64,000 bases of DNA from Noviherbaspirillum galbum (GCF_010974945.1 NZ_JAAIVB010000068.1:93095-157094), one strand, 5' to 3'. Positions 46,475 through 55,687 are shown, counted from the stretch's first letter. A program made the numbers and translations. Notes: generated by a model from the sequence alone, not told the origin.

Positions 46475-48001
46475 ATGCCCGCCGCCCAACGCAGCTCCCG
46501 CCTCTTCATCACCCTGGCCGTGATGTCGGCCACACTCATCCAGGTCCTCGACACCACCATCGTCAACGTCGCCCTGCCGCACATGCAGGGCGAGCTTGGC
46601 GCCACTTCCGATCAGATCAGCTGGGTTCTGACCAGCTACCTCGTCTCGTCGGCCATTTTCATGCCGCTGACCGGATACTTCTCTGACGTGCTGGGGCGCA
46701 AACGATATCTTCTGGTCTGCATCGCCGGCTTCGTGGCGGCGTCGGCGCTGTGCGGCGTGGCGATGAACGTCGGGCAGATCGTCGCCTTCCGCCTGCTGCA
46801 GGGCGTCTTCGGCGCGGCCCTGGTGCCGCTGTCGCAGGCCATCATGGGCGACGCCTATCCGCCCGACGAGCGCGGCAAGGCCATGGCGATCTGGGGCCTG
46901 GGCGTGATGGTCGGCCCGGTGCTGGGGCCGACGCTGGGCGGCTGGCTAACCGAGATCGCGAGCTGGCGCTGGACCTTCTACATCAACGTGCCGGTGGGCG
47001 CGCTGTCGTGGTTCCTGGCGTCGCAGTTCGTGCCGGAGACCGAGCGCCGCGAACGCCGCATGGACTGGACCGGCCTGTCCTTGCTCGCGGTCGGCATCGC
47101 CGGCCTGCAATACGCGCTGGACCGCGGCAACCAGCAGGATTGGTTCGCCGGCAAGGACATCGTTGCCGCGACGGTGCTCGGCGCGGGCGGTACGCTGGCG
47201 TTCGCCTGGTACAGCCTGCGCTACCCGGGACGGGCGCTGTTCGACATCCGCATCTTCAAGGATCGCAACTTCGGCATGGCTTGCCTGGTGATGGCCGCGC
47301 TCGGCCTGGGCATGTACGGCGGCATGGTGATCCAGCCCATCCTGCTCGAAGGCCTGCTCGGCTATCCGATCGTCACCACCGGCCTGGTGATGGCGCCGCG
47401 CGGCATCGCCACGGCGGTCAGCATGATGGTCGTCGGCCGCATGGTGGGCCGCACCGACCCGCGCTACCTGGTCGCGACCGGCATGATGCTGAGCGCCGCC
47501 GGCTCGTGGGCGATGACGCGCTATTCGCTGGACATCAACACCTTCTGGATCATCTGGCCGGCGATGCTGCAGGGACTCGGCTTAGGCCTTATCTTCGTGC
47601 CGCTGTCAACGGTGGCCTATGCCACGCTGGACCGCGCGCGCATGGCGGAAGCCGCCGGCCTCTACAGCCTGGTGCGCACCATGGGCTCGGCGGTGGGCAT
47701 TTCCGTCATCACCACCCTGCTCTCGCGCCAGAGCCAGGTGGTATGGAACGAACTTGGCGGCCACGTGCAGCGCTACAACCCGGCGCTCACCGAGTACCTG
47801 CGTTCGCTGCACTTGTCGCCGACCGATCCCAAGGCGATCGCGCTCATCGCCGCCCAGGTTGCCCAGCAGGCGGAAGTGACCGCGATGCTCGACGTCTTCA
47901 AGCTGATCACCTGGAGCTTCGTGCTGATGCTGCCTTTGGTGCTGGTGCTTCGGCGAAACCGGCGCCCGGTGGACGGCATGGCCGCGACGCCGCAGGAATG
48001 A
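46475..48001 (+). CDS. emrB: EmrB/QacA-family MFS drug exporter (14-TM DHA2 type)
   Basis: This 508-aa DHA2-family MFS permease has motif A in TGYFSDVLGRKRYLL, the N-terminal VLDTTIVNVALPHM (motif D1) and motif C in GPVLGPTLGGWL. About 14 membrane helices are expected. It exports drugs with proton antiport as the pump of the EmrAB-like complex. The ATG at 46475 follows GAGCAGGACGCCG. It is the last gene of the operon, ending about 50 bp before tRNA-Arg on the other strand. Confidence 0.93.
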   Translation: MPAAQRSSRLFITLAVMSATLIQVLDTTIVNVALPHMQGELGATSDQISWVLTSYLVSSAIFMPLTGYFSDVLGRKRYLLVCIAGFVAASALCGVAMNVGQIVAFRLLQGVFGAALVPLSQAIMGDAYPPDERGKAMAIWGLGVMVGPVLGPTLGGWLTEIASWRWTFYINVPVGALSWFLASQFVPETERRERRMDWTGLSLLAVGIAGLQYALDRGNQQDWFAGKDIVAATVLGAGGTLAFAWYSLRYPGRALFDIRIFKDRNFGMACLVMAALGLGMYGGMVIQPILLEGLLGYPIVTTGLVMAPRGIATAVSMMVVGRMVGRTDPRYLVATGMMLSAAGSWAMTRYSLDINTFWIIWPAMLQGLGLGLIFVPLSTVAYATLDRARMAEAAGLYSLVRTMGSAVGISVITTLLSRQSQVVWNELGGHVQRYNPALTEYLRSLHLSPTDPKAIALIAAQVAQQAEVTAMLDVFKLITWSFVLMLPLVLVLRRNRRPVDGMAATPQE

Positions 48002-48048
48002 GGGCGGCGGACGAAAGTGGAAGAAAAGGAAAGCGATGAGAAGAAAAG

Positions 48049-48125
48049 TGGCGCGGCTGGCAGGAATCGAACCCACGACCCCTTGGTTCGTAGCCAAGTA
48101 CTCTATCCAGCTGAGCTACAGCCGC
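48049..48125 (-). tRNA. tRNA-Arg (anticodon ACG)
   Basis: The minus-strand sequence folds as a 77-nt tRNA. The acceptor arms GCGGCTG and CAGCCGC pair, the anticodon stem-loop is CTTGG-CTACGAA-CCAAG (anticodon ACG), the T-arm is GTGGGTTCGATTCCTGC and an encoded CCA is present at 48049-48051. Wobble ACG reads CGU/CGC/CGA after inosine modification. Confidence 0.97.
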
Positions 48126-48230
48126 GCGAGGGCCGCAATTATAGCGCCTCGGGCGAGGTGTGACAATCGGGCATTCGCAAGGATTTTTCCGGCCTGACCG
48201 TTCCGGCCATGTTCATGCCAAAATGGACAC

Positions 48231-49205
48231 ATGAAAACCATCCTCGTCGCGGCCTTCGACGGCCTCATGGACTCCAGCCTGGCAATCACCCTGGACACGC
48301 TGAAGGCCGGCGCGGCTTTCCTCGCGCATTCCCGCGCCGGCGGCAAGGTGCAGATCCTGACGGTGGGCCAGGGCAAGACCATCCGAACCGCGTCGGGGCT
48401 GAGCCTGACGCCCGACCTGCGCCTGCGGGACTTGCCGGAAAAGATGCCGCGGCCGGACTGGGTCGTCGTCACGGCGGGCGGCCTGCTCAACGAGGAAGCC
48501 ATCGAGGAACGCTTTTCCAGGCCCGATGCCATGGCGCTGGCGGCATGGCTTGCGGGACTCGACACCGCCCATACCCGCGTCGCGGTCTCGTGTTCCTCGG
48601 TGTTCCTGCTGGCGCGCGCCGGCCTGCTGGAAGGCCGCTCGGCGACGATGACGTGGTGGCTGGCGCATCTCTTCCGCCGGCTCCATCCCGGGGTGAAGCT
48701 CGATGAAACGCGCATGCTGGTCAGCGACGGGCCTTACCTGACGGCGGGCTCGGCCTTTTCGCAGCTCGACCTGTCGCTGGCCGTGGTGGCGGACACGATG
48801 GGCGTGAAGGTGGCGCACCTCGTGTCGCGCTACCTGCTGATCGACCAGCGGCCATCGCAGGCGCGGTACATGATGCCGACCCATGCCAAGGATGTCGATC
48901 CCACGGTGGTCGCCGCCGAACGCTGGATCGACGCCCACCTGTCGGAGCCGCTCACCGTGGCGCGGCTGGCCTCGGCGCTTGCGGTATCGCCCAAGACCCT
49001 GGCGCGGCGCGTGGAGGCGGCCAGCGGCATCTCGCCCGTCAAGCTGATCCAGCGCCGCCGCCTGATGCGCGCGGCGCACCTGGTGGAAACCACGCCGCTG
49101 TCCATCGACCGCATCGCGGAAGAGGTCGGCTACCAGGATGGCACGGCGCTGCGCAAGCTGATGAAGCGCGAATTCGGCGCCACGCCCACGGCCCTGCGCA
49201 AATGA
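48231..49205 (+). CDS. GlxA-family AraC-type transcriptional regulator
   Basis: This 324-aa regulator has an N-terminal DJ-1/PfpI-like domain (about residues 1-170; VVVTAGGLLNEEAIEERF and SCSSVFLLARAGLLEGRSATMTW, with Cys in the nucleophile-elbow position) and a C-terminal AraC double HTH (about 215-320; SEPLTVARLASALAVSPKTLARRVEAASGISP). It resembles GlxA-type regulators responding to small metabolites. The target is unknown. It is followed by a convergent lytic transglycosylase gene. Confidence 0.92.
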   Translation: MKTILVAAFDGLMDSSLAITLDTLKAGAAFLAHSRAGGKVQILTVGQGKTIRTASGLSLTPDLRLRDLPEKMPRPDWVVVTAGGLLNEEAIEERFSRPDAMALAAWLAGLDTAHTRVAVSCSSVFLLARAGLLEGRSATMTWWLAHLFRRLHPGVKLDETRMLVSDGPYLTAGSAFSQLDLSLAVVADTMGVKVAHLVSRYLLIDQRPSQARYMMPTHAKDVDPTVVAAERWIDAHLSEPLTVARLASALAVSPKTLARRVEAASGISPVKLIQRRRLMRAAHLVETTPLSIDRIAEEVGYQDGTALRKLMKREFGATPTALRK

Positions 49206-49218
49206 CGGCCAGAGATCG

Positions 49219-49872
49219 TCATTGCAGCTGCGACCTGTATCGGTCGTAGCGTTCCATGACCATGGGCACGTAGCGCATGGTCTCGGCATAGGCGGGAATG
49301 CGGTGGCCGTTGCGGATGACGGCGTTTTCGCCGGCGTTGTAGGCGGCGACCGCGAGGCGGATGTCTCCCTTGAACAGGGTGACGAGATCGCGCAGGTAGC
49401 GCGCGCCGACGTCGACGTTCTGCTCGGCCGAGTACAGGTCGACGTCGCCGTAGCGCGCCGCGGTGGCCGGCATGACTTGCATGAGGCCGATGGCGCCCTT
49501 GGGCGAGCGCGCGTTGGCATTGAATCCCGACTCGACCTCGATGATGGCTTGCAGCAGTCCGGCATGCAGGCCGTGCGCGGAGGCCGCGCGCCGCACCAGC
49601 GGCTCGAGCGCCTTGCGCCGCGCCGCGAGTTGCGGCAGGCTGACCGGCCCGCCGCCGGAGCGCGGCCACAGGCGCGTGCCGTCGAACACCGCGAACACAT
49701 GCGAGCTGCGGTTGATGGGGCGGTCGGAAAAGGTCGGCACGTTGCCGGAGGCGTCGTAGGAACGGTAGATCTTGGTTTCCTGCGCCGGCGCGGCCGTGCT
49801 TGCGGCCAGCAGGAAGGCGGCGGCAATGAGCTGCCTTGGCGCCGCGTTCCGGCAGCGGATTCTGCGTGTCAT
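49219..49872 (-). CDS. Lytic transglycosylase (SLT domain) with a DUF4124-like N-domain
   Basis: This 217-aa periplasmic protein has a signal peptide (cleavage near APA-QETK) and a DUF4124-like segment (KIYRSYDASGNVPTFSDRP). A C-terminal SLT domain includes IIEVESGFNANARSPKGAIG and AVAAYNAGENAV, with the catalytic Glu in VESGF. It cleaves peptidoglycan glycan strands with formation of 1,6-anhydro ends. ATG 49872 is preceded by GGGAGAAACC. Confidence 0.93.
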   Translation of the reverse strand: MTRRIRCRNAAPRQLIAAAFLLAASTAAPAQETKIYRSYDASGNVPTFSDRPINRSSHVFAVFDGTRLWPRSGGGPVSLPQLAARRKALEPLVRRAASAHGLHAGLLQAIIEVESGFNANARSPKGAIGLMQVMPATAARYGDVDLYSAEQNVDVGARYLRDLVTLFKGDIRLAVAAYNAGENAVIRNGHRIPAYAETMRYVPMVMERYDRYRSQLQ

Positions 49873-50010
49873 GGTTTCTCCCTGCCGGATACGATAAGCC
49901 AGCGGGTTGCCTTTGAGCAAGCCGCTGGCCAGGGAGGAAGGAAAAGAGTGGCGGGAACGCGACGGGAAGCGGCCGGCATGGCGACCGCTTCCCGGCTTGC
50001 CGCGGGCCGG

Positions 50011-50235
50011 TTAGGAGTCGGCAGCCAGCTGCTCGGCGGGCTTGGCCGGCGAGGTGATCGGCACCGCCACCGGCGTGCGGCTGAGGCGGCGCTCGAGGCT
50101 TTCCGCCATCCGCTGCAGGACGCGCAGGCGCGACCTGCCGGTGTAGTCTTCCACCAGGCGCGCCGTTGTCGTCTGTTCAAGGATAGCGATCTGCAACCGC
50201 ACCCGTTTCAGTCTCCATTCGTAATACCACTTCAT
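50011..50235 (-). CDS. Small basic helical hypothetical protein
   Basis: This 74-aa protein is basic, with an amphipathic helix (WRLKRVRLQIAILEQTTTARLV, about residues 7-28) and a second helix (RLRVLQRMAESLERRLSR). No signal peptide or domain is recognised. Position between lytic transglycosylase and an antiparallel small gene gives no functional hint. Confidence 0.6.
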   Translation of the reverse strand: MKWYYEWRLKRVRLQIAILEQTTTARLVEDYTGRSRLRVLQRMAESLERRLSRTPVAVPITSPAKPAEQLAADS

Positions 50236-50422
50236 GTGTCTACCCGCTCATCAAGGTGTTGAAAAGTTCTGCTGGTCGTAGACGTTTCCGATCGGACTTT
50301 GTTCCCAGCGAGAAACAATTTATTGCACATGCGCGGCGACGCGATGGAGAAACAGACCCGGGTGCCCCGGCATGCCTTTCGCTTCACGTTCGACCTGATC
50401 AACCAGTCAACGAGGAGCAGGC

Positions 50423-50665
50423 ATGGAAGGCATCAAGGCAAGCATCGTCGGCGAGGGCGTGGAGAGCTCCGTCGAGTTTTCCCTCGAAGAAGTCATCGCC
50501 CATCACCAGGGAAAACCCTGGGCCGACATGAGCGAGCAAGAGCACGAGGAAGAACTGAAGGACTACGCGCTCATGCTGTATTCGCGCAACACCGGACTGC
50601 AGGGCGACCTGCGGGTATCGCTGAGCGGCGGCAGCTTTTCCCGCGTCGACCGGCGCTCGGTCTGA
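50423..50665 (+). CDS. Small acidic hypothetical protein
   Basis: This 80-aa acidic protein (MEGIKASIVGEGVESSVEFSL...) has no recognised domain. The ATG at 50423 follows AGGAGCAGGC, supporting translation. It converges with the flavoprotein gene: its stop codon ends at 50665, one base before that gene's end. Confidence 0.65.
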   Translation: MEGIKASIVGEGVESSVEFSLEEVIAHHQGKPWADMSEQEHEEELKDYALMLYSRNTGLQGDLRVSLSGGSFSRVDRRSV

Positions 50666-51589
50666 TCAGCCCGGCGCGCTTTCGTCGCGCCAGGCATTGA
50701 GCCGGTTGTGGATGGCGGTGGCGGCGATCGCGGCATGGCCGAGCGCCACCGCGATCTGGTTCAGCCCCGCGACCACGTCGCCCGCCGCATACAACCCGTC
50801 GATCGAGGTTTGCTGGTGGTCGTCGACCACCAGTTCGCCGCCGTCGCTGCAGCGCGCGCCGAGGCGTTGCGCCAGCCCGGAATTGACCAGCGTGCCCAGC
50901 GCCATGTAGAAGACATCCGCGCTTTCCCGCGTCCCGTCGTGCAGGATGGCATGCATCATCCTGGCACGCGCATCGAACTCGACCGCCTTCACCGGCGCGG
51001 TCACCTGGCGCACGCCGTGTTCGCGCAGGCGCATGGCCTGGCCGGCATCGACCGTCAGCGGCGCGTCAATGGAAAGCAGGCTGACGTCGTCCGAGAAATG
51101 GCGGATGAAGAGGGCTTCGCCGACGCCGCTGTCGCCGCGGCCGATGACGGCCACCTTGCGCCCGATCGCCTCGTAGCCGTCGCACACCGGGCAATATCGC
51201 ACGCAGCCCTGCGCGATGGCTTCCCGCACTTCCGGAAACGGCGGCGCGACGTCGATCACGCCGGTTGCCAGCAGCACGGTGCGCGCCGTCACCTCTCCGG
51301 CGTCGGTTTGCGCGAGGAAGCCGCCGCCCTCCATCGGATCGAGCTGCTGCACCACGCCGCGCGCGACCTCGACGCCATAGTTGCTGCATTGCGCGACAAG
51401 GCGGGCACGCAGCTCCGGACCTGGAATGCCATCCGCGAAGGCCGGGCAGTTATGCGAGGTGGGAATCCATTCCAGCCTGCTTTCGTTGGCATCGACGAGC
51501 GCGATGCGGCGCCGGTAGCGCGCCAGGTAGGTGGCCGCGCTCAGGCCGGCCGCGCCGGCGCCGATAATGAGGCAATCCAGTGGCTCCAT
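50666..51589 (-). CDS. Thioredoxin-reductase-like FAD/NAD(P)H oxidoreductase
   Basis: This 307-aa flavoprotein has the FAD-binding motif [18 protein letters not shown], the active-site disulfide CPVCDG (about residues 136-141), the second Rossmann motif [16 protein letters not shown] and the C-terminal [15 protein letters not shown]. It resembles TrxB-family proteins, but the redox dithiol sequence CPVC differs from CATC of classical TrxB. Whether it reduces thioredoxin or another carrier is open. It is 4 bp downstream of the acidic protein gene at 51594. Confidence 0.88.
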   Translation of the reverse strand: MEPLDCLIIGAGAAGLSAATYLARYRRRIALVDANESRLEWIPTSHNCPAFADGIPGPELRARLVAQCSNYGVEVARGVVQQLDPMEGGGFLAQTDAGEVTARTVLLATGVIDVAPPFPEVREAIAQGCVRYCPVCDGYEAIGRKVAVIGRGDSGVGEALFIRHFSDDVSLLSIDAPLTVDAGQAMRLREHGVRQVTAPVKAVEFDARARMMHAILHDGTRESADVFYMALGTLVNSGLAQRLGARCSDGGELVVDDHQQTSIDGLYAAGDVVAGLNQIAVALGHAAIAATAIHNRLNAWRDESAPG

Positions 51590-51593
51590 GCGT

Positions 51594-52046
51594 TCAGCGC
51601 CCCTTGGACGGACGGTCCCGGCCGGGATGCTGGTCGGTACGGATCTCGCGCACCGGGCCGTCGGGATGTTCCAGTTCGTCGAGGTCGAGTTCGTCGAGAT
51701 CGCTGATGCGGTCGATGCGGTCGACATCGATGTCGCTGCCCGCCTCGAAGTCGGCGTCGCGTCCCGCCGTGGCGCGCTCGCCGGAACCCATCGAGTCGGT
51801 GTCGCTGTCGAGGCCGGCGTCGCCGATGTCCGGTCCGGCGCTCATGTCGCGCGGCGCGCTGTCGGGATCGTCGGTGGTGCCCTTGTCGAGGCCGATGTCA
51901 TTCTCGTCCGCCGAACGCAGTCCGCCCTGGACGTCGCTGCCGGAATCGGAAATGTCGCTCGGGCCAAGCGCGCTGGTGCCGTGGCCCGTGCCCAGGCGCC
52001 GGTCGGGCGTGGGCATGTTGTCGGGATCGAGTGTGCTTGTTGCCAT
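51594..52046 (-). CDS. Acidic, disordered hypothetical protein
   Basis: This 150-aa protein is dominated by Asp, Ser, Gly and Arg ([27 protein letters not shown], for example) and has a C-terminal run of Asp/Glu/Leu ([16 protein letters not shown]). No fold is recognised. The ATG at 52046 follows CAGGAGTTCATC. It is 4 bp upstream of the TrxR-like gene, so it may be co-transcribed and coupled. It is compositionally similar to the 40342-40755 protein. Confidence 0.7.
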   Translation of the reverse strand: MATSTLDPDNMPTPDRRLGTGHGTSALGPSDISDSGSDVQGGLRSADENDIGLDKGTTDDPDSAPRDMSAGPDIGDAGLDSDTDSMGSGERATAGRDADFEAGSDIDVDRIDRISDLDELDLDELEHPDGPVREIRTDQHPGRDRPSKGR

Positions 52047-52420
52047 GATGAACTCCTGGTGGGAATGCCCGGAAGCGGGCGGTTCACCAAGGGTGCAATA
52101 AGCATGCCGCTTCGTCATGCCATATGGGTCATCGTGACCTTGCCGGGGAGTTTGCTGGGCACCGCCGCAGGGCGCGCCGGAGCCATCCGCCCGGCACGGC
52201 GGGGACACGCTGTAAATTGTCCATTGCCGATGCAAAAGCTGCCATCCGTGCAAGCCGGCCTGCGAAACGATTTGTTACGCATGCGCCTGTCTTGCGGGAA
52301 AGGCTTCATGAACTTTCCGATTCCATGGCTTGTCAGTTCATCAACGAGGCACGTCATGCGCCAGCATCATCCTGCTTGCGCGCAATGCCATCTTTCCTTT
52401 TCACTCAAACAGGAGTCATC
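52047..52420. other. 374-bp gap without a confident gene
   Basis: This divergent gap holds the ribosome-binding site for the disordered protein at its left end (CAGGAGTTCATC on the minus strand) and AGGAGTCATC before the 52421 ORF at its right end. A plus-strand frame is open through most of it, but I see no coding signature. No convincing paired -35/-10, no regulator box and no hairpin with a T-tract was found. Confidence 0.5.
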
Positions 52421-53137
52421 ATGTCCAGACTGCTTCAGAAACTGTTGATCGCTTCGGCCGCGGTTGCCCTGGCGAACGTCGCCCAGGCGCAATCCACCAC
52501 TTCCAGCGACACCACGTCGTCGCCCAGCTCGACGTCGACCATGACGACGACGCCGAGCGCGGCAACGCCGGTAGCACCGGCAACCACAGATACCACCAGC
52601 GGCGCATCGGGTACCTCGGGAACCTCAAGCACCACCGCGACCGGCGTGAGCGGCGCCGCCGCAGGCACCTCGACCGGCGCCTCCACCATGCCGTCGACCA
52701 GCGGCACCACGGGTAGCAGCGGCATGAGCACCTCGTCCGGCACCACGGGCGCCACCACCGGCACGACCGGATCCACCGGCATGACCGGCGCTACCGGCTC
52801 CACCGCCACCATGCCGTCGACCACCTCCGCCACCGGCACCAGCGCCACCGGTTCGGCCACGCCCGCCGCGGTCGTGACCACGCCGGCAACCGGCGCCGTG
52901 ACCCAGCCGTCGGCAAGCAACCCGGGCGCACCGTCTAACGACCCGTACGTGCGCCGCCGCATGGAGCGCAAGGACGCCAAGGCTGAATACAAGGCTGCGA
53001 AGAAGGAAGCCAAGAGCGAGTACAAGGATGCCAAGAAGGCAGCCAACCAGGAATTCAAGTCATCCGGCGCGGTCGGCAGCATCGAGCGCAACAACGACGC
53101 CGCCACCGCCGCTCCGCCGACGTCGTCGGGCCGCTGA
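52421..53137 (+). CDS. Secreted Ser/Thr/Gly-rich low-complexity protein with a Lys-rich tail
   Basis: This 238-aa protein has a signal peptide (SRLLQKLLIASAAVALANVAQAQ; cleavage AQA-Q), then about 150 residues dominated by Ser, Thr, Gly and Ala (many TST/SGT/TGA repeats), then a basic helical tail with the repeated unit AEYKAAKKEAKSEYKDAKKA. No domain is recognised. It is likely exported and may bind envelope or nucleic acid through its tail. A strong terminator follows. A similarly composed secreted protein is encoded at 61092-61670. Confidence 0.75.
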   Translation: MSRLLQKLLIASAAVALANVAQAQSTTSSDTTSSPSSTSTMTTTPSAATPVAPATTDTTSGASGTSGTSSTTATGVSGAAAGTSTGASTMPSTSGTTGSSGMSTSSGTTGATTGTTGSTGMTGATGSTATMPSTTSATGTSATGSATPAAVVTTPATGAVTQPSASNPGAPSNDPYVRRRMERKDAKAEYKAAKKEAKSEYKDAKKAANQEFKSSGAVGSIERNNDAATAAPPTSSGR

Positions 53138-53165
53138 TCCAGGCTGACTGACCATTCCCTTCAAT

Positions 53166-53198
53166 CGGCCAGTCCGGGCAACCGGGCTGGCCGGTTTT
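53166..53198 (+). terminator. Rho-independent terminator after the Ser/Thr-rich gene
   Basis: Arms CGGCCAGTCCGG and CCGGGCTGGCCG (one G-T/G-C mismatch position) enclose GCAA and are followed by GTTTTGCTTTG. This lies 29 bp after the 53137 stop and should end that transcript before dinB. Confidence 0.75.
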
Positions 53199-53295
53199 GC
53201 TTTGTGCGCCGCATTCGCCGGTTTTACGTGCCGCATGCGGGGCGGCGGCGGCAATCCCGCTACAATGTCCAGCAATCCCATCGTTGCCGGCAGCA

Positions 53296-54453
53296 GTGAA
53301 TACGCCCCCTGTCAGAAAGATCATCCATTGCGATTGCGACTGCTTCTACGCGGCGGTCGAGATGCGCGACGATCCTTCGCTGCGCGGCCGTCCGCTGGCG
53401 GTGGGAGGTCGACCCGACCAGCGCGGCGTGGTCGCCACCTGCAACTATGAAGCGCGCAAGTATGGCTTGCGCTCCGCGATGGCGATGTCGCAGGCCATCC
53501 AGCGCTGCCCCGGCCTGATCGTGCTGCCGCCGGCCATGGAAAAATACCGCGCCGCCTCCAGGCAGATCCTTGCCATCTACCGCGACTATACCGAGCTCGT
53601 CGAACCGCTTTCGCTCGACGAGGCGTACCTCGATGTCACCGAATCCGGCCACTTCAAGGGCAGCGGCACGCTGATCGCGCAGGACATCCGCGCCCGTATC
53701 GCCGCCACCGTGGGCATCACCGCTTCCGCCGGCGTGGCGCCGAACAAATTCCTTGCCAAGATCGCAAGCGACTGGAACAAGCCGGACGGCCAGTACGTCA
53801 TCCGGCCGCAGGAGGTGGACGAGTTCGTCGCGCGCCTGCCGGTCGACAAGCTGTTCGGCGTGGGCAAGGTCACGGCCGCCAAGCTCAACCGCCTGGGCGC
53901 GCATACCTGCGCCGACCTGCGTGCATGGAGCATCGTCGACCTGCAGCGGCATTTCGGGAAGTTCGGCGGCAGGCTTTACGGCCTTTCCCGCGGCATCGAC
54001 GGGCGCGAGGTCAGCCCCAGCCAGGAAAGGAAATCGGTGAGCGTCGAGGAAACCTATGTCACCGACCTGCGCGACATCGATGCCTGCCAGCGCGAGCTGA
54101 CGCCGCTGATCGGCTTGCTGGCGCAGCGTGTGCGCCGGGTTGACGCCGAGCGCTTCATCCACAAGCTCTACGTGAAGATCCGCTTCGATGATTTCCGGCG
54201 CACGACGGCGGAATGCGTGGCATCGGCCATCGACGAAGCGCAATGCCGCAAGCTGCTGGAAACCGGCTTCCAGCGCGGCAACCGGCCGGTGCGGCTGCTC
54301 GGCGTCGGCGTGCGGCTCAACGAGGACGAAGACCTTTCCCAGCTTGGCCTGTTCGTTGACGAGGCCGTCGTCGCGACGGAAGAAAAGGGGGAAGGCGATG
54401 CGGAAAAACTCGCTAACGATGCAGGGTTTTCGCATGATGCGCAAGTGACGTAA
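53296..54453 (+). CDS. dinB: DNA polymerase IV
   Basis: This Y-family translesion polymerase is 385 aa. Motifs include HCDCDCFYAAVEMRDDP (palm with metal-binding Asp), YTELVEPLSLDEAYLDVT (catalytic Asp-Glu), the thumb helix-hairpin-helix VGKVTAAKLNRLG and the little-finger domain (LYVKIRFDDFRRTT). A GTG at 53296 (VNTPPVRKIIHCDCDC) starts the domain with little extra sequence. A TACAAT at 53261 could be its -10. I find no SOS box. Confidence 0.95.
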   Translation: MNTPPVRKIIHCDCDCFYAAVEMRDDPSLRGRPLAVGGRPDQRGVVATCNYEARKYGLRSAMAMSQAIQRCPGLIVLPPAMEKYRAASRQILAIYRDYTELVEPLSLDEAYLDVTESGHFKGSGTLIAQDIRARIAATVGITASAGVAPNKFLAKIASDWNKPDGQYVIRPQEVDEFVARLPVDKLFGVGKVTAAKLNRLGAHTCADLRAWSIVDLQRHFGKFGGRLYGLSRGIDGREVSPSQERKSVSVEETYVTDLRDIDACQRELTPLIGLLAQRVRRVDAERFIHKLYVKIRFDDFRRTTAECVASAIDEAQCRKLLETGFQRGNRPVRLLGVGVRLNEDEDLSQLGLFVDEAVVATEEKGEGDAEKLANDAGFSHDAQVT

Positions 54454-54459
54454 ACGCAA

Positions 54460-54488
54460 CTGACTCGCCTGTTTTCGGCGTGTAGAAT
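54460..54488 (+). promoter_or_regulatory. Predicted rdgC promoter
   Basis: CTGACT (54460-54465) as -35, a 17-bp spacer, and TAGAAT (54483-54488) as -10 precede the rdgC ATG at 54542. The -10 is good and the -35 has two mismatches to TTGACA. Confidence 0.55.
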
Positions 54489-54541
54489 GGCGCCTCTTTT
54501 CACCATCAAGGAACCGTTCCGGCTTCCTGACACTTCCTGCC

Positions 54542-55453
54542 ATGTGGTTCAAGAATCTCCAGATCTACCGCCTCACCGCACCATGGACCCTGACGTCCGA
54601 ACAACTTGAACGCGACCTGACGAAGCAGGCGTTCGCGCCCTGCTCCACCGGCGACATGCAAAGCCAGGGATGGGTTTCGCCGCGCGGCAACGGCATGCTG
54701 GTGCATGTCGTGAACCGCCAGATCCTGCTGCAGCTCGCGACCGAGAAGAAGCTGCTGCCCGCCAGCGTGATCAACCAGGTCAGCAAGGCGCGCGCCGCCG
54801 AACTCGAAGAGCAGCAAGGCTTCAAGCCCGGCAAGAAGCAGATGAAGGAAATCAAGGAACAGGTCACCGACGAGCTGCTGCCGCGCGCGTTTTCAATCCA
54901 GCGCAGCACGCGCGTCTGGATCGATCCGGTCAACGGCTGGATGGTGGTCGATGCCGCCAGCGCGTCCAAGGCCGACGAGGTGTTCAAGATCTTGTTGAAG
55001 TCGCTGGAGACGCTGCCCTTCGGCGTGCTGCGCACGGAACGCGCGCCGCTGTCGGCGATGACCGACTGGCTGGCCGCGGACGAAGCGCCCGGCGGATTCA
55101 CCGTCGACCAGGACACCGAACTGCGCGCCACCGGCGAAGGCAAGGCGACGGTGCGCTACGTGCGCCACACCATCGAGGCCGACGACGTGCGCCGCCACAT
55201 CGCCGCCGGCAAGCAATGCACCCGCCTCGCCATGACCTGGGCGGATCGCGTGTCCTTCGTGCTGACCGAGTCGATGACCGTCAAGCGCGTGGCGCCGCTG
55301 GACGTGCTCAAGGAAAAGGAAGACTCGGTGATGCAGAACGAGGACGAGCGCTTCGATACGGATTTCGCGCTGATGTCCGGGGAACTGGGCAAGATGATCG
55401 GCGACCTGGTGGAAGCGCTGGGCGGCGAGGAGCAGCAGAAGAAGGCGGCTTGA
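54542..55453 (+). CDS. rdgC: Recombination-associated protein RdgC
   Basis: This 303-aa protein belongs to the RdgC family, which forms a ring around DNA and limits RecA filament growth. Family sequences are [17 protein letters not shown] at the N-terminus, [12 protein letters not shown] and the C-terminal [26 protein letters not shown]. It is on the plus strand after dinB, and both genes concern DNA damage or recombination. The transcript is ended by the bidirectional terminator at 55653. Confidence 0.96.
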   Translation: MWFKNLQIYRLTAPWTLTSEQLERDLTKQAFAPCSTGDMQSQGWVSPRGNGMLVHVVNRQILLQLATEKKLLPASVINQVSKARAAELEEQQGFKPGKKQMKEIKEQVTDELLPRAFSIQRSTRVWIDPVNGWMVVDAASASKADEVFKILLKSLETLPFGVLRTERAPLSAMTDWLAADEAPGGFTVDQDTELRATGEGKATVRYVRHTIEADDVRRHIAAGKQCTRLAMTWADRVSFVLTESMTVKRVAPLDVLKEKEDSVMQNEDERFDTDFALMSGELGKMIGDLVEALGGEEQQKKAA

Positions 55454-55515
55454 GTTTCCTGGTCCGGTCTCCCCATCCGGCCCTGTTTCTACCTCCATCG
55501 TTTCCTGTTACCTCT

Positions 55516-55596
55516 GTCATCCCCGCGCAGGCGGGGATCCCATTGTGCGCCACGCTGGACGACCGAAATGGGATTCCAGCCTGCGCGGGAATGACA
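55516..55596. repeat. Dispersed intergenic hairpin repeats (copies 2 and 3)
   Basis: Two copies of the element seen at 10374 lie head to head. ATCCCCGCGCAGGCGGGGAT (55519-55538) and a one-mismatch hairpin ATTCCAGCCTGCGCGGGAAT (55573-55592) are separated by 34 bp, with GTCATCC on the left and ATGACAAA on the right. Between rdgC and tRNA-Asp, they occupy non-coding sequence. Confidence 0.85.
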
Positions 55597-55652
55597 AAAG
55601 GTAGCGGGAATGGCAGAAGGTATTGGGAATGACAAAGCCATTCCCTACGGAC

Positions 55653-55682
55653 GAAAAAAAACGAGCCTTTCGGCTCGTTTTT
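55653..55682. terminator. Bidirectional terminator between rdgC and tRNA-Asp
   Basis: Stem AACGAGCC/GGCTCGTT with a TTTC loop is flanked by eight As on the left and five Ts on the right. On the plus strand it ends rdgC, on the minus strand it ends tRNA-Asp (five bases after the encoded CCA). It has the clearest T-tracts in the window on both strands. Confidence 0.9.
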
Positions 55683-55687
55683 CAATT

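Noticed and set aside
52421..53137. Short repeated DNA in the Ser/Thr-rich gene as a possible CRISPR or tandem-repeat locus
   Set aside because: The repeats are codon-level low complexity in an open reading frame with a signal peptide, without regular spacer lengths.
53138..53295. A LexA/SOS box upstream of dinB
   Set aside because: I found no CTGT-N8-ACAG-like palindrome; only a lone TACAAT -10 is seen.
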